Source: Gemmatimonas sp.
Lineage (GTDB): Bacteria; Gemmatimonadota; Gemmatimonadetes; Gemmatimonadales; Gemmatimonadaceae
Reading direction: 5' to 3'
Assembly (NCBI RefSeq): GCF_031426495.1
Contig: NZ_JANPLK010000068.1
Location: 1-64,000 of the forward strand
Length of the DNA: 64,000 bases
Below are positions 26,001-34,067 of this stretch, piece by piece; position 1 is the first letter of the stretch, and each line of letters starts with the position of its first letter. A model generated the notes under the pieces. The model was not told the DNA's origin. It saw nothing but the letters and a program-made list of their open reading frames with translations, and ran no database searches. Made by a program: the position numbers and the translations under genes.

Positions 26001-26364
26001 CGATGTGTACCGCCGGCTTACGGCGTTACGCGAGCCCAAGGACATCGAGGCGCTCCAAAGTGAGGTTCGCGACCGGTTCGGTCCGATGCCCACGGCAGCC
26101 CACGCGCTCTTCGCGAGTGCCATGCTCCGGGTGCTTGGGGCGGCCCTCGGTGTGGAGGGGGTGCTTGTGCGGGCATCTGAAGCCCGTGTTAGTTTCAGGG
26201 CTGACGCAGTTCCTCGCCTGAAGGGTCTGTCAGCGGCTTTCCACGGTGTCCAGTTCCAAGTGGACGTCAAACGGACCCAGCCGCTGGCGCTCAAGTTGAC
26301 CCGGTTAGGCGGGGCGGAAATGCTCGAGGGCCTGGTGCGCGCGCTGCGTGCCCTCGCTCCCTGA
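23053..26364 (+). CDS. mfd: Transcription-repair coupling factor Mfd
   Basis: A 1103-residue DNA translocase that removes RNA polymerase stalled at lesions and recruits UvrA. In order: UvrB-like N-terminal domains (to about 340), CarD-like RNA-polymerase-interaction domain (LKPGDYVVHLEHGIGIYRGI, about 437-456), helicase motif I LLVGDVGYGKTEIA (about 591), motif II DEEHRFG (about 693), TATPIPRTLHQ, motif VI QLRGRVGRSHR, and the C-terminal TRCF domain. Length is near the family norm (1148 in E. coli). Start ATG overlaps the previous stop (TGATG). Confidence 0.98.
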   Translation: MGLPRLLDAIEALPAFARVHKAIPGPGQSLRVGGLAGSADAVFVAALARALPQRLVVVITDQVGDAERWLADLQSLVDDIPVALYPPREGFGEVEPHAEVAGERVETLEKLGRSGVRLLLTTARAVLEQTALPRALAGARLELRKGDVRRLEDLTAHLESIGFERVPMVEDVAQFSVRGGIIDIYSFGMAEPVRLEFWGDDIVELRHIDLNTQRSTRDAELALILPVDGRVREDEGEVERVSLPSLWPPDAVVIMPAGTSVLPELVRTWDEAAHHLELARRRGEEWVRRERLFVPPPEMASTLARFGTIRIAPPPQRAVSASSADLQPQGPEPDVVFATRPPESISRDLRVLRKLQRDGLPTVILCDNAGQVERLDELLGEDGPLSAALAIGVLGGGFIIPNVVRVLTDHEIFRRDRRLRRTRKYTTGAPLDTIGALKPGDYVVHLEHGIGIYRGIEKIFVRESTIEAAVIEYEGGDRLNVPLYRIDQIERYRSASDVSDDAPAPRLHKLGGNRWKQQREKTRMAILEMTQELLDLYARRKVATRPTHGVDTAWQRQLESSFLFEDTPDQRKATEDVKRDLESDRPMDRLLVGDVGYGKTEIAIRAAFKAVQGGRQVAVLVPTTILAEQHARSFGDRLADFPVTVEVMSRFQTAKEQAVVVEKLKKKQIDIVIGTHRLLSPDVEFADLGLIVVDEEHRFGVKHKERLKQLKLQTDVLTLTATPIPRTLHQSLAGLRDLTLMQTPPRDRSPVLTFVEPFDDALIEEAISRELDRGGQVFFVHNRIETIEAIADHLRRIVPRAKVAVGHGQMKERELENVMRQFVDHEVDILVSTLIVESGLDVPNANTMFVNRADHLGLAQLYQLRGRVGRSHRRAYCYLLVPDRVDEDAERRLAVLEHHTELGAGYRIALKDLELRGAGNLLGSEQSGFVHSVGFDLYLRLLDETVRQLSETGGQKAWIPADVSLDFPSFLPDDYITSQEAKLDVYRRLTALREPKDIEALQSEVRDRFGPMPTAAHALFASAMLRVLGAALGVEGVLVRASEARVSFRADAVPRLKGLSAAFHGVQFQVDVKRTQPLALKLTRLGGAEMLEGLVRALRALAP

Positions 26365-26434
26365 TGGCAACCGACTGGATGCCGTTGGGGTCTCACCAAC
26401 ACTTCTCTTCACTCCGGTGCCGGAGTTCGACCTG

Positions 26435-27874
26435 ATGAAATCGTATCGTTTGTCCGTGCTCGCTGCCGTCGCGTTCGCCGTTGCCTGTGGTGCCGCGTCC
26501 AATCCGGACGTCGCGGCCTCGGCCGGTGACCAACAGCTCTCCGTGACGCGCCTGGCGGACATCCTGGGCACTTCGCAGGCCCCGCTCGAAAAGGACGTTG
26601 CCCGTTCCATCGCCGAGCTCTGGGTGAATTACCAGCTCGTGGGTGTGGCGGCCGCCAAGGGCGACTCGCTCGCCGACAAGAAGACCATGGACGAGGCGCT
26701 GTGGTCGAATATCGACAACATCCGCGTCAAGAAGTTCTACGACAATGTCTCGAAGGGCTGGGATACACTCACCCCGGGCCCGGACGAGCAGCGGTACATG
26801 AATGGCGAGGCGATGGCCGCGCGTCATATCCTGGTCAAGGTTGAAGCCAACGCGACGCCGGAGCAGAAGGCCGCCGCGCAGAAGAAGGCAGAGGGCATCC
26901 GTGCCGAAGCCACTCCGGCCAACTTCGCCAAGCTGGCCGCGAAGAGCGACGAGCCTGGTGCTGGCGAGCGTGGTGGTGACCTTGGCCTGTTCGGCAAAGG
27001 CATGATGGTGCCCGAGTTCGAGAAGTGCGTCATGGCCATCAAGCCGGGCGAGATCTCGCCGGTGTGCGCGACGTCGTTTGGCTTCCACGTGATCTACCGC
27101 TCGCCGTATGCCGACGTCGCCGCGAAGTTCGCGCCGATCGCCAAGCAGCGGAACGTGCAGATCGCCGAGAGCACCTATCTGGCGAAGGTCGAGTCGTCGA
27201 ATGGCGTCGAGCTGACGTCGGGCGTCGCCGTGAAGGCCAAGGCCATCGCGCGCAACCCGCTCGGCTACGGCAAGGACAACGGCAAGCTCGCCACGTACAA
27301 GAGCGGCGAACTCACGGCGTCGGAATTCGCCAACTGGGTGGCGGCCTACCCGCCGAACTCGCAGATCCGTCCGCAGCTCCTGAACGCGCCGGATTCGCTG
27401 GTCGAGAAGTTCGTGCGCCAGATCGTGCGGAACGAGCTCGTGCTGCACCAGGCCGACAGCGCCAAGGCGACGCTCGATACCGCCGAACTGTCGAACCTGT
27501 ATTTGAATTTCAAGAACGCCGTGACGCAGACGTGGAGCTCACTCAACGTCGAGCCGTCGAAGCTCGCCGACAGCGCGAAGGCCGGTGGCGACAAGGCGAA
27601 GATCGCCGCCGCGCGCATCGAGTCGTTCTTCGACAAGCTGATCAAGAACGAAGTGCCGTTCGTGGACGTGCCGTACCCGGTCGCCCATGCGCTGCAGAAG
27701 AAGTTCGCGTTCGCGATCAACGATGCGGGTCTCGACAAAGTTGTCGAAAAGGCCAAGACGGTGCGTGCCACGTCGGATTCGCTGAAGGCCGGCAAGGGCG
27801 CCCCGGGCGTTCCGGCTCCGGGCGGTGCTCCGGCCCCGATGCCGATGCCGACGCCTGACACGACCAAGAAGTAA
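26435..27874 (+). CDS. PpiC-type peptidyl-prolyl isomerase lipoprotein
   Basis: A 479-residue periplasmic folding factor. A signal peptide with lipobox (FAVACGAA) is followed by a SurA/PrsA-like N-terminal helical part, a parvulin domain (about 125-225: ARHILVKVE...ERGGDLGLFGKGMMVPEFEK...FGFHVIYR) and a long helical C-terminal part ending in a Pro/Met/Pro tail. ATG 26435 was chosen because the signal peptide begins there. It lies directly before a second parvulin chaperone, suggesting that the two serve outer-membrane protein assembly together. Confidence 0.88.
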   Translation: MKSYRLSVLAAVAFAVACGAASNPDVAASAGDQQLSVTRLADILGTSQAPLEKDVARSIAELWVNYQLVGVAAAKGDSLADKKTMDEALWSNIDNIRVKKFYDNVSKGWDTLTPGPDEQRYMNGEAMAARHILVKVEANATPEQKAAAQKKAEGIRAEATPANFAKLAAKSDEPGAGERGGDLGLFGKGMMVPEFEKCVMAIKPGEISPVCATSFGFHVIYRSPYADVAAKFAPIAKQRNVQIAESTYLAKVESSNGVELTSGVAVKAKAIARNPLGYGKDNGKLATYKSGELTASEFANWVAAYPPNSQIRPQLLNAPDSLVEKFVRQIVRNELVLHQADSAKATLDTAELSNLYLNFKNAVTQTWSSLNVEPSKLADSAKAGGDKAKIAAARIESFFDKLIKNEVPFVDVPYPVAHALQKKFAFAINDAGLDKVVEKAKTVRATSDSLKAGKGAPGVPAPGGAPAPMPMPTPDTTKK

Positions 27875-27922
27875 GCCCGTTTTTCAACGAACCCCTGGTC
27901 ATCCGACCGGGTACTATACGGA

Positions 27923-29317
27923 ATGATGCCCAGACTGCTTTCTCTGCTGACCGGCGCCGCGATCATCGCGGCGCCGTTGTCGGTTACGCTGGCGCAGGAC
28001 GCGCCGAAGCCGGCGCCCAAGGCGGCCGCCACCGATACGGTGCAACCCAAGGGATTGCCGGTCGACGGCATCGCGGCCGTGGTTGGTGATCAGGTGGTGC
28101 TCGTGTCCGAGGTACTGGCCGCGGTCAACTCGGCCCGCTCGGCGGGGGCCAAGGTGAACTCGGCGCAGGATCTCGTGAAGCTGGAGCAGGAAATTCTGCA
28201 GCAGCTGGTGGAAGCCGAGCTGCTCGTGCAGAAGGCGAAGGAGATGAAGGTCGAGGCGAACGAGGCCGAGCTTCAGCGATCCATCGATGACAACGAGAAG
28301 CAGATCCGTTCGCAGTTCAAGACGGAAGCCGAGTTCAAGGCGGCGCTCAAGGAAGCCGGTTTCGGGACGGTCGACGAGTGGCGCAAGCTGCAGAACGATC
28401 AGCTCAAGCGTCGCAACCTGCAGCAGGAAGCAGTCAGCAAGTTGAAGCGGGACGGCAAGATGACGGCGATCAATGTGACGGAAGCCGAGATCACCGAGGC
28501 GTTCGAGTCGAATCGCACGAAGTTGCCGCGCAAGGAAGCGCGCGTGGGCGTGCGTCAGGTCGTGATCGCGACCAAGCCGTCTGAGGAGTCGAAGAAGAAG
28601 GCGCGCGCGAAGATCGATTCGATCCGCGTCGAGCTCGACAAACACCCGGAAGACTTCGAGAACATCGCCAAGAAGGAGTCGATGGACGGCACGAAGGAGC
28701 TCGGTGGTGACCTCGGCTGGAATCGTCGTGGTCGGATGGTGCCCGAGTTCGATCGCATGATGTTCGCGCTCAATCCGGGCATCATCAGCCCCGTGGTGGA
28801 AACGGGGTTCGGCTATCACATCATCCGCGTGGATCGCGTACAGCCCGCCGAAGTGAAGGCGCGCCACATCCTCATCCGTCCGCAGCTCGATACGGCCGAT
28901 GAACGTCGGGCGAAGGCGCTGGCCGACAGCATTGCCGCGGCGTGGCGTGCCGGCGGCAGCTTCGACTCACTGAGCGTGAAGTTTCACGACGCGGCGGGTG
29001 GCGAAGACAAGTCGATTCCGGAGTATCCGCGTAGCGAACTCCCCGAGCCGTATCGCAACGCGCTCGAAGGAAAGAAGCTGGGCGACATCATCGATCCGTT
29101 CCCGATGCCCGATCCGTCGGCCGGCGTCAACAAGTTTATTGTGGCGCAGGTGACGTTCCTCGATGAGGCTGGCGAGTTCACGCTCAAGGAAGTGCGCGAG
29201 CGCTTGCGTTCGCAGCTCTCGGAAGAGCGCAGCATGCGTCGCCTCATCGACACGCTGAAGAAGCAGACTTATGTGTCGGTGCGCTATGATCCGTCGAAGC
29301 AGACGGTGACGCCGTAA
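27923..29317 (+). CDS. surA: SurA-like periplasmic chaperone/peptidyl-prolyl isomerase
   Basis: A 464-residue protein with signal peptide (cut after VTLAQ). The SurA N-terminal domain (VDGIAAVVGDQVVLVSEVLAA, about 48-68) is followed by two parvulin domains: ARVGVRQVVIATKP...ELGGDLGWNRRGRMVPEFDRM...GFGYHIIRVD and KARHILIRPQ...IVAQV. Like SurA it should escort unfolded outer-membrane proteins across the periplasm. The order surA-pdxA is also known from proteobacteria, which supports the assignment. The C-terminal helix is short. Confidence 0.9.
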   Translation: MMPRLLSLLTGAAIIAAPLSVTLAQDAPKPAPKAAATDTVQPKGLPVDGIAAVVGDQVVLVSEVLAAVNSARSAGAKVNSAQDLVKLEQEILQQLVEAELLVQKAKEMKVEANEAELQRSIDDNEKQIRSQFKTEAEFKAALKEAGFGTVDEWRKLQNDQLKRRNLQQEAVSKLKRDGKMTAINVTEAEITEAFESNRTKLPRKEARVGVRQVVIATKPSEESKKKARAKIDSIRVELDKHPEDFENIAKKESMDGTKELGGDLGWNRRGRMVPEFDRMMFALNPGIISPVVETGFGYHIIRVDRVQPAEVKARHILIRPQLDTADERRAKALADSIAAAWRAGGSFDSLSVKFHDAAGGEDKSIPEYPRSELPEPYRNALEGKKLGDIIDPFPMPDPSAGVNKFIVAQVTFLDEAGEFTLKEVRERLRSQLSEERSMRRLIDTLKKQTYVSVRYDPSKQTVTP

Positions 29318-29330
29318 GGCGGCGACGTTG

Positions 29331-30227
29331 ATGCGCCTCGCGCTCACCCTCGGCGATCCCCGTGGCATCGGTCCGGAGATCGCCGCCAAGGCGCTCAGTG
29401 ACCCGCGGATCGCGGCGCTGGGCGCTTCGTGGTATGTGATCGGCCCGACGGGCACACCGGTGCCGGTGCAGGAATCCATCGGCGTCTGGGCGCCTACTGG
29501 CCACGCCGCCGACGACATTGCACTGGCCGGGCGTTTGGCCGGGCTCGCGGTGGAGCGCGCCGCCCGCATGGCGCTGGCGGGTGAGGTGAGCGGCATCGTG
29601 ACTGCCCCCCTCGACAAGGCGGCGCTGCAGGCGGGTGGGTTCGACTTTCCCGGCCACACCGAGATGTTGGCCGAGCTGGCCGGCGTGCCCGCCACCATGA
29701 TGCTGGCGTCGGACACGCTGCGGGTGGTGCTGGCCACCACGCACATCGCCCTGCGTGACGTGCCGTCGGCGGTCACCCGCGAGGCGCTGTTGCAGGCCGC
29801 CTACGCCACCCGCGAGGGGCTGCGAAAGGACTTCGGGGTCGCCGAGCCCCGACTGGCTCTCTGTGCCCTCAATCCGCACGCGGGCGACAGCGGTCGGTTC
29901 GGGCACGAAGACGATGACCTGCTGGCTCCTGTGGCTCGGGAAGCGGGCATGGCTGGGCCTTACCCGGCCGACACGGTATTCGTGCGCGCCATGCGCGGCG
30001 AATTCGACGCCGTGATCGCGCCGTATCACGATGTCGGCATGACGGCGATCAAGGTGGCGAGCTTCGGCAGCGCGGTGAACGTCACGCTGGGGCTGCCGTT
30101 CGTGCGCACCAGCCCGGATCATGGCACGGCGCTGGATATTGCGGGGCAGGGGGTGGCCAGCGCCGAGAGCCTGGTGGCGGCCATGCAACTGGCAGTGGGG
30201 ATGGTGGAGCGACGGCGCGCCGGCTGA
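29331..30227 (+). CDS. pdxA: 4-hydroxythreonine-4-phosphate dehydrogenase
   Basis: NAD-dependent oxidation of 4-phosphohydroxy-L-threonine in the DXP-dependent vitamin B6 pathway. Motifs include LTLGDPRGIGPEIAAKAL (N-terminal), FPGHTEMLAEL, the metal-site His in TTHIALRDVP, ALNPHAGDSGRFG, APYHDVGMTAIK and VRTSPDHGTALDIAGQG. It has 298 residues and is somewhat shorter than E. coli PdxA (329), mainly in loops. ATG 29331 was taken; a TTG two codons... upstream (29328) is in frame but less likely. It follows surA by 13 nt in an operon. Confidence 0.95.
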   Translation: MRLALTLGDPRGIGPEIAAKALSDPRIAALGASWYVIGPTGTPVPVQESIGVWAPTGHAADDIALAGRLAGLAVERAARMALAGEVSGIVTAPLDKAALQAGGFDFPGHTEMLAELAGVPATMMLASDTLRVVLATTHIALRDVPSAVTREALLQAAYATREGLRKDFGVAEPRLALCALNPHAGDSGRFGHEDDDLLAPVAREAGMAGPYPADTVFVRAMRGEFDAVIAPYHDVGMTAIKVASFGSAVNVTLGLPFVRTSPDHGTALDIAGQGVASAESLVAAMQLAVGMVERRRAG

Positions 30228-30333
30228 GCGCTGCGCGCGGATCACGAGGCGCGGATCGCGAGGCGCCGTCACACGTCCGTTACCGAGTCCCCCCATTGTC
30301 TCTAAGTGTATGGCCCCATTAACTTTTAAGGCT

Positions 30334-32166
30334 ATGCAGATTCGTAACGTCGCCATCATCGCGCACGTCGACCACGGGAAGACCACCCTCGTCGACAAGA
30401 TGCTCCGCCAGGCTGGAGCCTTCCGCGAAAATCAGGTCGTAGAAGAACGCGTGATGGATTCCAATCCGCTTGAAAAAGAGCGCGGAATCACCATTCTCGC
30501 CAAGAATACGTCGATCCGTTGGAACGACACGAAGATCAACATCGTCGACACGCCGGGCCACGCCGATTTCGGTGGCGAAGTGGAGCGCATTCTGCGCATG
30601 GTCGAAGGCGTACTGCTCGTCGTGGACGCGTTCGACGGTCCGATGCCGCAGACGCGGTTCGTGCTCCGCAAGGCGCTCGAACTCGGTCGCACCCCGATCA
30701 TCGTCATCAACAAGATCGATCGCCCCGGCGCCGATCCGTTGCGTGTGCATGATGAAGTGCTGTCGCTGTTCATCGAACTCGAAGCGACGGAAGAGCAGCT
30801 GAACGCGCCGGTAGTGTACGCCAGCGCGAAGCAGGGGCTCGCCACGATGGACATGGATGTCACGCCGGTCGATCTGCAGCCGCTGTATCAGACGATCGTC
30901 GACACCGTGCCGCCGCCGCCGTCAGACAGCGAAGGCACGTTCCAGATGCTCGTGTCCACCATCGAGTATTCGGCGTACCTCGGCCGCATGGCGATCGGAC
31001 GCGTGGAGCGTGGTATCGTGCACCTCGGCGATTCGGTCACGCTGCTGCCGTTCGAAAGCGACAAGCCGATTCAGCGTGGTCGCGTGTCCAAGCTGTACGG
31101 CTACGAAGGCCTCGAGCGCGTGGAAATCCAGGAAGCCTCGGCGGGCGAAATCGTGTTGCTTGCCGGCTTCGAAGATGTCGACATCGGCAGCACACTTACT
31201 GATCCCGACCATCAGGAGCCGCTCCCCGGCATCAGCGTGGAGTCGCCCACGATCAGCGTCGACTTCGTGGTGAACAATTCGCCGTTCGCGGGCAAGGACG
31301 GCAAGTTCGTCACGTCGCGTCAGCTGCGTGAGCGCCTGTACAAGGAGCTCGAGCGCAACGTGGCGCTCCGCGTCGAAGACAGCGATTCCACCGATGCGTG
31401 GAGCGTGTCCGGTCGCGGTGAATTGCACCTCTCCATCCTCATGGAGACCATGCGTCGCGAAGGCTTCGAATTTCAGGTGTCGCGTCCGAAGGTGATTCTG
31501 CGCACGGACGAGAAGGGCCAGAAACTCGAGCCGTTCGAAGAATTGGCGATTGACGTGCCCGAGGAATACCTCGGCACCGTCATCGAGAAGCTCGGACCCC
31601 GCAAGGCCGAGATGATCGAGATGAAGAACCCGGGGCAGGGGCTGGTGCGCCTGCTGTATCGCGTGCCGGCGCGTGGACTGTTCGGCTACCGCAGCGAGTT
31701 CCTCACGGACACGCGCGGCACCGGCATCATGCACCACCGCTTCCTCGAGTATGGGGCGTGGGCGGGCCCGCTGTCGGGCCGTTCGCGCGGTGTGCTCGTG
31801 TCGATGGAAAACGGCACGATCATCGCGTTTGCGCTGTTCAGCTTACAGGAGCGCTCCACCCTCTTCGTGACGCCGGGCGACGCGGTGTACGAAGGCATGC
31901 TGATCGGTGAGAACTCCCGTCCGGGCGACATGGACGTGAACCCGACGAAGGAAAAGAAGCTCTCGAACATCCGCACCAAGTCGACCGACGAAAACATCAC
32001 CCTCGAGCCGCCCCGGGAGATCACCCTCGAAACCGCGCTCGAGTATATCGAAGACGACGAGCTCATCGAGATCACCCCGCTCAACATCCGACTCCGCAAG
32101 CGTCTCCTCTCCACGAGCGACCGCAAGCGGACCAACCGCGAGACGAAGCGGGAACGGACGGCCTAA
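30334..32166 (+). CDS. typA: Ribosome-associated GTPase TypA/BipA
   Basis: A 610-residue translational GTPase that assists ribosome assembly and stress adaptation. Motifs are G1 AHVDHGKTTLVDKML, G3 DTPGHADFGGEVERI, G4 NKIDRPGAD, the EF-G-like domains and the TypA-specific C-terminal domain (LSNIRTKSTDENITLEPP, IEDDELIEITP). ATG 30334 fits the family length (607 in E. coli) and has AAGG just upstream; ATG 30310 would add eight residues. It follows pdxA by about 100 bp. Confidence 0.97.
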   Translation: MQIRNVAIIAHVDHGKTTLVDKMLRQAGAFRENQVVEERVMDSNPLEKERGITILAKNTSIRWNDTKINIVDTPGHADFGGEVERILRMVEGVLLVVDAFDGPMPQTRFVLRKALELGRTPIIVINKIDRPGADPLRVHDEVLSLFIELEATEEQLNAPVVYASAKQGLATMDMDVTPVDLQPLYQTIVDTVPPPPSDSEGTFQMLVSTIEYSAYLGRMAIGRVERGIVHLGDSVTLLPFESDKPIQRGRVSKLYGYEGLERVEIQEASAGEIVLLAGFEDVDIGSTLTDPDHQEPLPGISVESPTISVDFVVNNSPFAGKDGKFVTSRQLRERLYKELERNVALRVEDSDSTDAWSVSGRGELHLSILMETMRREGFEFQVSRPKVILRTDEKGQKLEPFEELAIDVPEEYLGTVIEKLGPRKAEMIEMKNPGQGLVRLLYRVPARGLFGYRSEFLTDTRGTGIMHHRFLEYGAWAGPLSGRSRGVLVSMENGTIIAFALFSLQERSTLFVTPGDAVYEGMLIGENSRPGDMDVNPTKEKKLSNIRTKSTDENITLEPPREITLETALEYIEDDELIEITPLNIRLRKRLLSTSDRKRTNRETKRERTA

Positions 32167-32188
32167 GAACGGGCTGCGCGCTCGGCTC

Positions 32189-32221
32189 GGCGTGAACGGT
32201 TCGTCACCGGACCGTTCCGCC
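32189..32221 (+). terminator. Hairpin after typA, weak terminator candidate
   Basis: GGCG-t-GAACGGT pairs with ACCGTTC-CGCC around a 10-nt loop, 22 nt after the typA stop. It is not followed by a T-run, so termination activity is uncertain. Confidence 0.4.
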
Positions 32222-32396
32222 GAGGTTCGACGGTGGTTCGACCAATTTTCTGGTAGGGCGCGCACACTTTCGGGTTGCGCCGCGGCGAGCGTCTGCCGAT
32301 ACTCCCGTTCACGCCGTCTCGAAAACCTCGTTGCCGTTCGGCCATCCGCAGAACGTGCGCGCGGAACACCATCACCACTCGAAGGAGAATCGTCCC

Positions 32397-32687
32397 ATGT
32401 TGGAGCAGTTCGGGTCGTCGTCGCTGGACGCGCTCGAAGAGCAGTTGCCGTCCTCGGTTTTTGCGCTGGCTGCCGACGATGAAGATTTCGACGACGAAGG
32501 TCTCGACGACGATCTCGACGACGATGAGGATGAGGATGATGACGTCGATTTCGATGATGATGACGACGACGACGATGAGGACGATGATGACGACGACCTC
32601 GATGATGATGACGAGGACGACGACGACGATGAAGACGATCCGGACTACGACGTCGACGGGTTCGACGAAGACGATCCGGACGCGTGA
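32397..32687 (+). CDS. Hyperacidic Asp-rich small protein
   Basis: A 96-residue protein whose first 26 residues are ordinary (MLEQFGSSSLDALEEQLP), while residues 27-96 are almost entirely Asp and Glu with scattered Phe, Leu, Val and Tyr. GAAGGAG lies about 10 nt before the ATG, so it is probably translated. Similar acidic tails occur in RNA-polymerase delta subunits, chaperone-like DNA mimics and calcium-binding proteins, but no folded domain is visible here. It lies alone between typA and tRNA-Ile. Function unknown. Confidence 0.68.
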   Translation: MLEQFGSSSLDALEEQLPSSVFALAADDEDFDDEGLDDDLDDDEDEDDDVDFDDDDDDDDEDDDDDDLDDDDEDDDDDEDDPDYDVDGFDEDDPDA

Positions 32688-32807
32688 CGGAAAAGGGCGG
32701 GCGATACTCCTACGGGGTGTCGCTCGTTTACCTTTCGGCCGCACTTGCCCCGAGTGGTTCGGCGGGGTACATTATGCGGCTCTGGCGGAGATGGTGAACT
32801 CTCCTTC

Positions 32808-32881
<74 letters not shown>

Positions 32882-32888
32882 CTACAAA

Positions 32889-32931
32889 CAACGGCGGCGG
32901 CATCGGATCTCTCGATGCCGCCGCCGTTTTG
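32889..32931 (+). terminator. Rho-independent terminator after tRNA-Ile
   Basis: A perfect 15-bp stem (32891-32905 with 32913-32927), a 7-nt loop and a following TTTT. It ends the tRNA transcript; the A-containing flank on the other side may let it also serve the convergent DUF1259 gene. Confidence 0.93.
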
Positions 32932-32950
32932 TAGTGTAAGGCGCGGCTGC

Positions 32951-33874
32951 CTACTTTGTCGGCCGCGCCGTGAGGTCGAGCGCGGCGCGCAGTCCCTTGG
33001 CCAGTGTAGTCGCATTCGCATTGGCCCAGAAATGCATGAAGAACAGCCGCGGAGACTCGTCGAGCATGTGGCTGTGCAACGCGGTCACTTCGATGCCGTG
33101 TTCGCGTAACGCCCGCATGACGGGATTCACCTCCGCTGCGGTCATCACGAAGTCGCCCGTGATCGCGGCCTTTCCGCCGCCGGTGGGCTGGAAGTTCATC
33201 ACCGTCGCCACGCCCATCGCCGGCGGCACCTCCATGCCGTGCGCCATGATCCGTTCGGCCCGTGCCGCATTCACTTGATACACGCCGCCGTTCACCCGTC
33301 CCGCGACGCCGAGCATTCGCGCGATGGCGGCGGTGTCCAGCTCGAACGCAGCCTGGGGGGCCATGGCCGGCGCGGTCGGCGCAGTCAGCGGCGTCCTGCT
33401 GGCGCCGAGCGCAAGGCGAATGGCGCTCGCGATCTTCGCCGCGTCTCCGTGCGCGTCGATGTGCATGTAGAGCACACGTGGGCTCTCACGCAGCACGTGT
33501 TGGTGCAGGGCTGTTTGCTCCACCCCGTTCTGCTGCAACCGCAGCATGACCGCGCTGACCTCGTCTTCGGTGAGCACCAGGTCACCCATGACCATGGTCG
33601 CGCCGGCGGCGTCCATCCGCTTGAACGCCACCCACGAGCCGAGAGCGAGCGTGGGCTTCAGTGTCACGCCGTCGGCGACGACGGTGAGATCGGTGCGGGG
33701 GAAACCAAATCGCAATACGTCGCCGGGTTGCATGGTGCCACGTCCGCCAAGCGCCTGCTGCACACGTGCCCAGGCGGGGCCGCCATCTGGCGGCGGCGTG
33801 ACCTGTGCCGCAGCAGGTATCGCGCTGGCAACCGTCATGCCGACGGCAATCCACATACGTGATCGCAGGGTCAT
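32951..33874 (-). CDS. Secreted protein with two DUF1259 domains (LppY/LpqO-like)
   Basis: A 307-residue exported protein. The signal peptide (MTLRSRMWIAVGMTVASAIPAAAQ) is followed by two tandem DUF1259 units, about 28-155 and 175-300. Each contains a G-x-hydrophobic FP segment, a GD-hydrophobic-V/L-M-T-x-x-EV segment (VMGDLVLTEDEVSAVM; ITGDFVMTAAEVNPVM), an ALHxHxL segment (TALHQHVLRESPRVLYMH; TALHSHMLDESPRLFFMH) and a closing helix. The function of this family is unknown; the repeated His pairs suggest metal binding. GGAAGG seven nt upstream of ATG 33874 decides the start. Divergent from the DUF5916 gene. Confidence 0.85.
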   Translation of the reverse strand: MTLRSRMWIAVGMTVASAIPAAAQVTPPPDGGPAWARVQQALGGRGTMQPGDVLRFGFPRTDLTVVADGVTLKPTLALGSWVAFKRMDAAGATMVMGDLVLTEDEVSAVMLRLQQNGVEQTALHQHVLRESPRVLYMHIDAHGDAAKIASAIRLALGASRTPLTAPTAPAMAPQAAFELDTAAIARMLGVAGRVNGGVYQVNAARAERIMAHGMEVPPAMGVATVMNFQPTGGGKAAITGDFVMTAAEVNPVMRALREHGIEVTALHSHMLDESPRLFFMHFWANANATTLAKGLRAALDLTARPTK

Positions 33875-34067
33875 CTCAACCTTCCTCGCATTGCCTTGTG
33901 CCATGGCGGAACCTCTGGAAGCCGGGCCGCGATCTGCGGTGGGAACAGGAGCCTTCCACCATACGTCGCGTGTGGTACCAGCGCCTGTGATAAGATATGC
34001 GTACGGTCGGGGGGCGCGCGCTATCGCCGCGCCTGGTGGTTCCCGTCCCTCCCCACTTCGCGCATCC

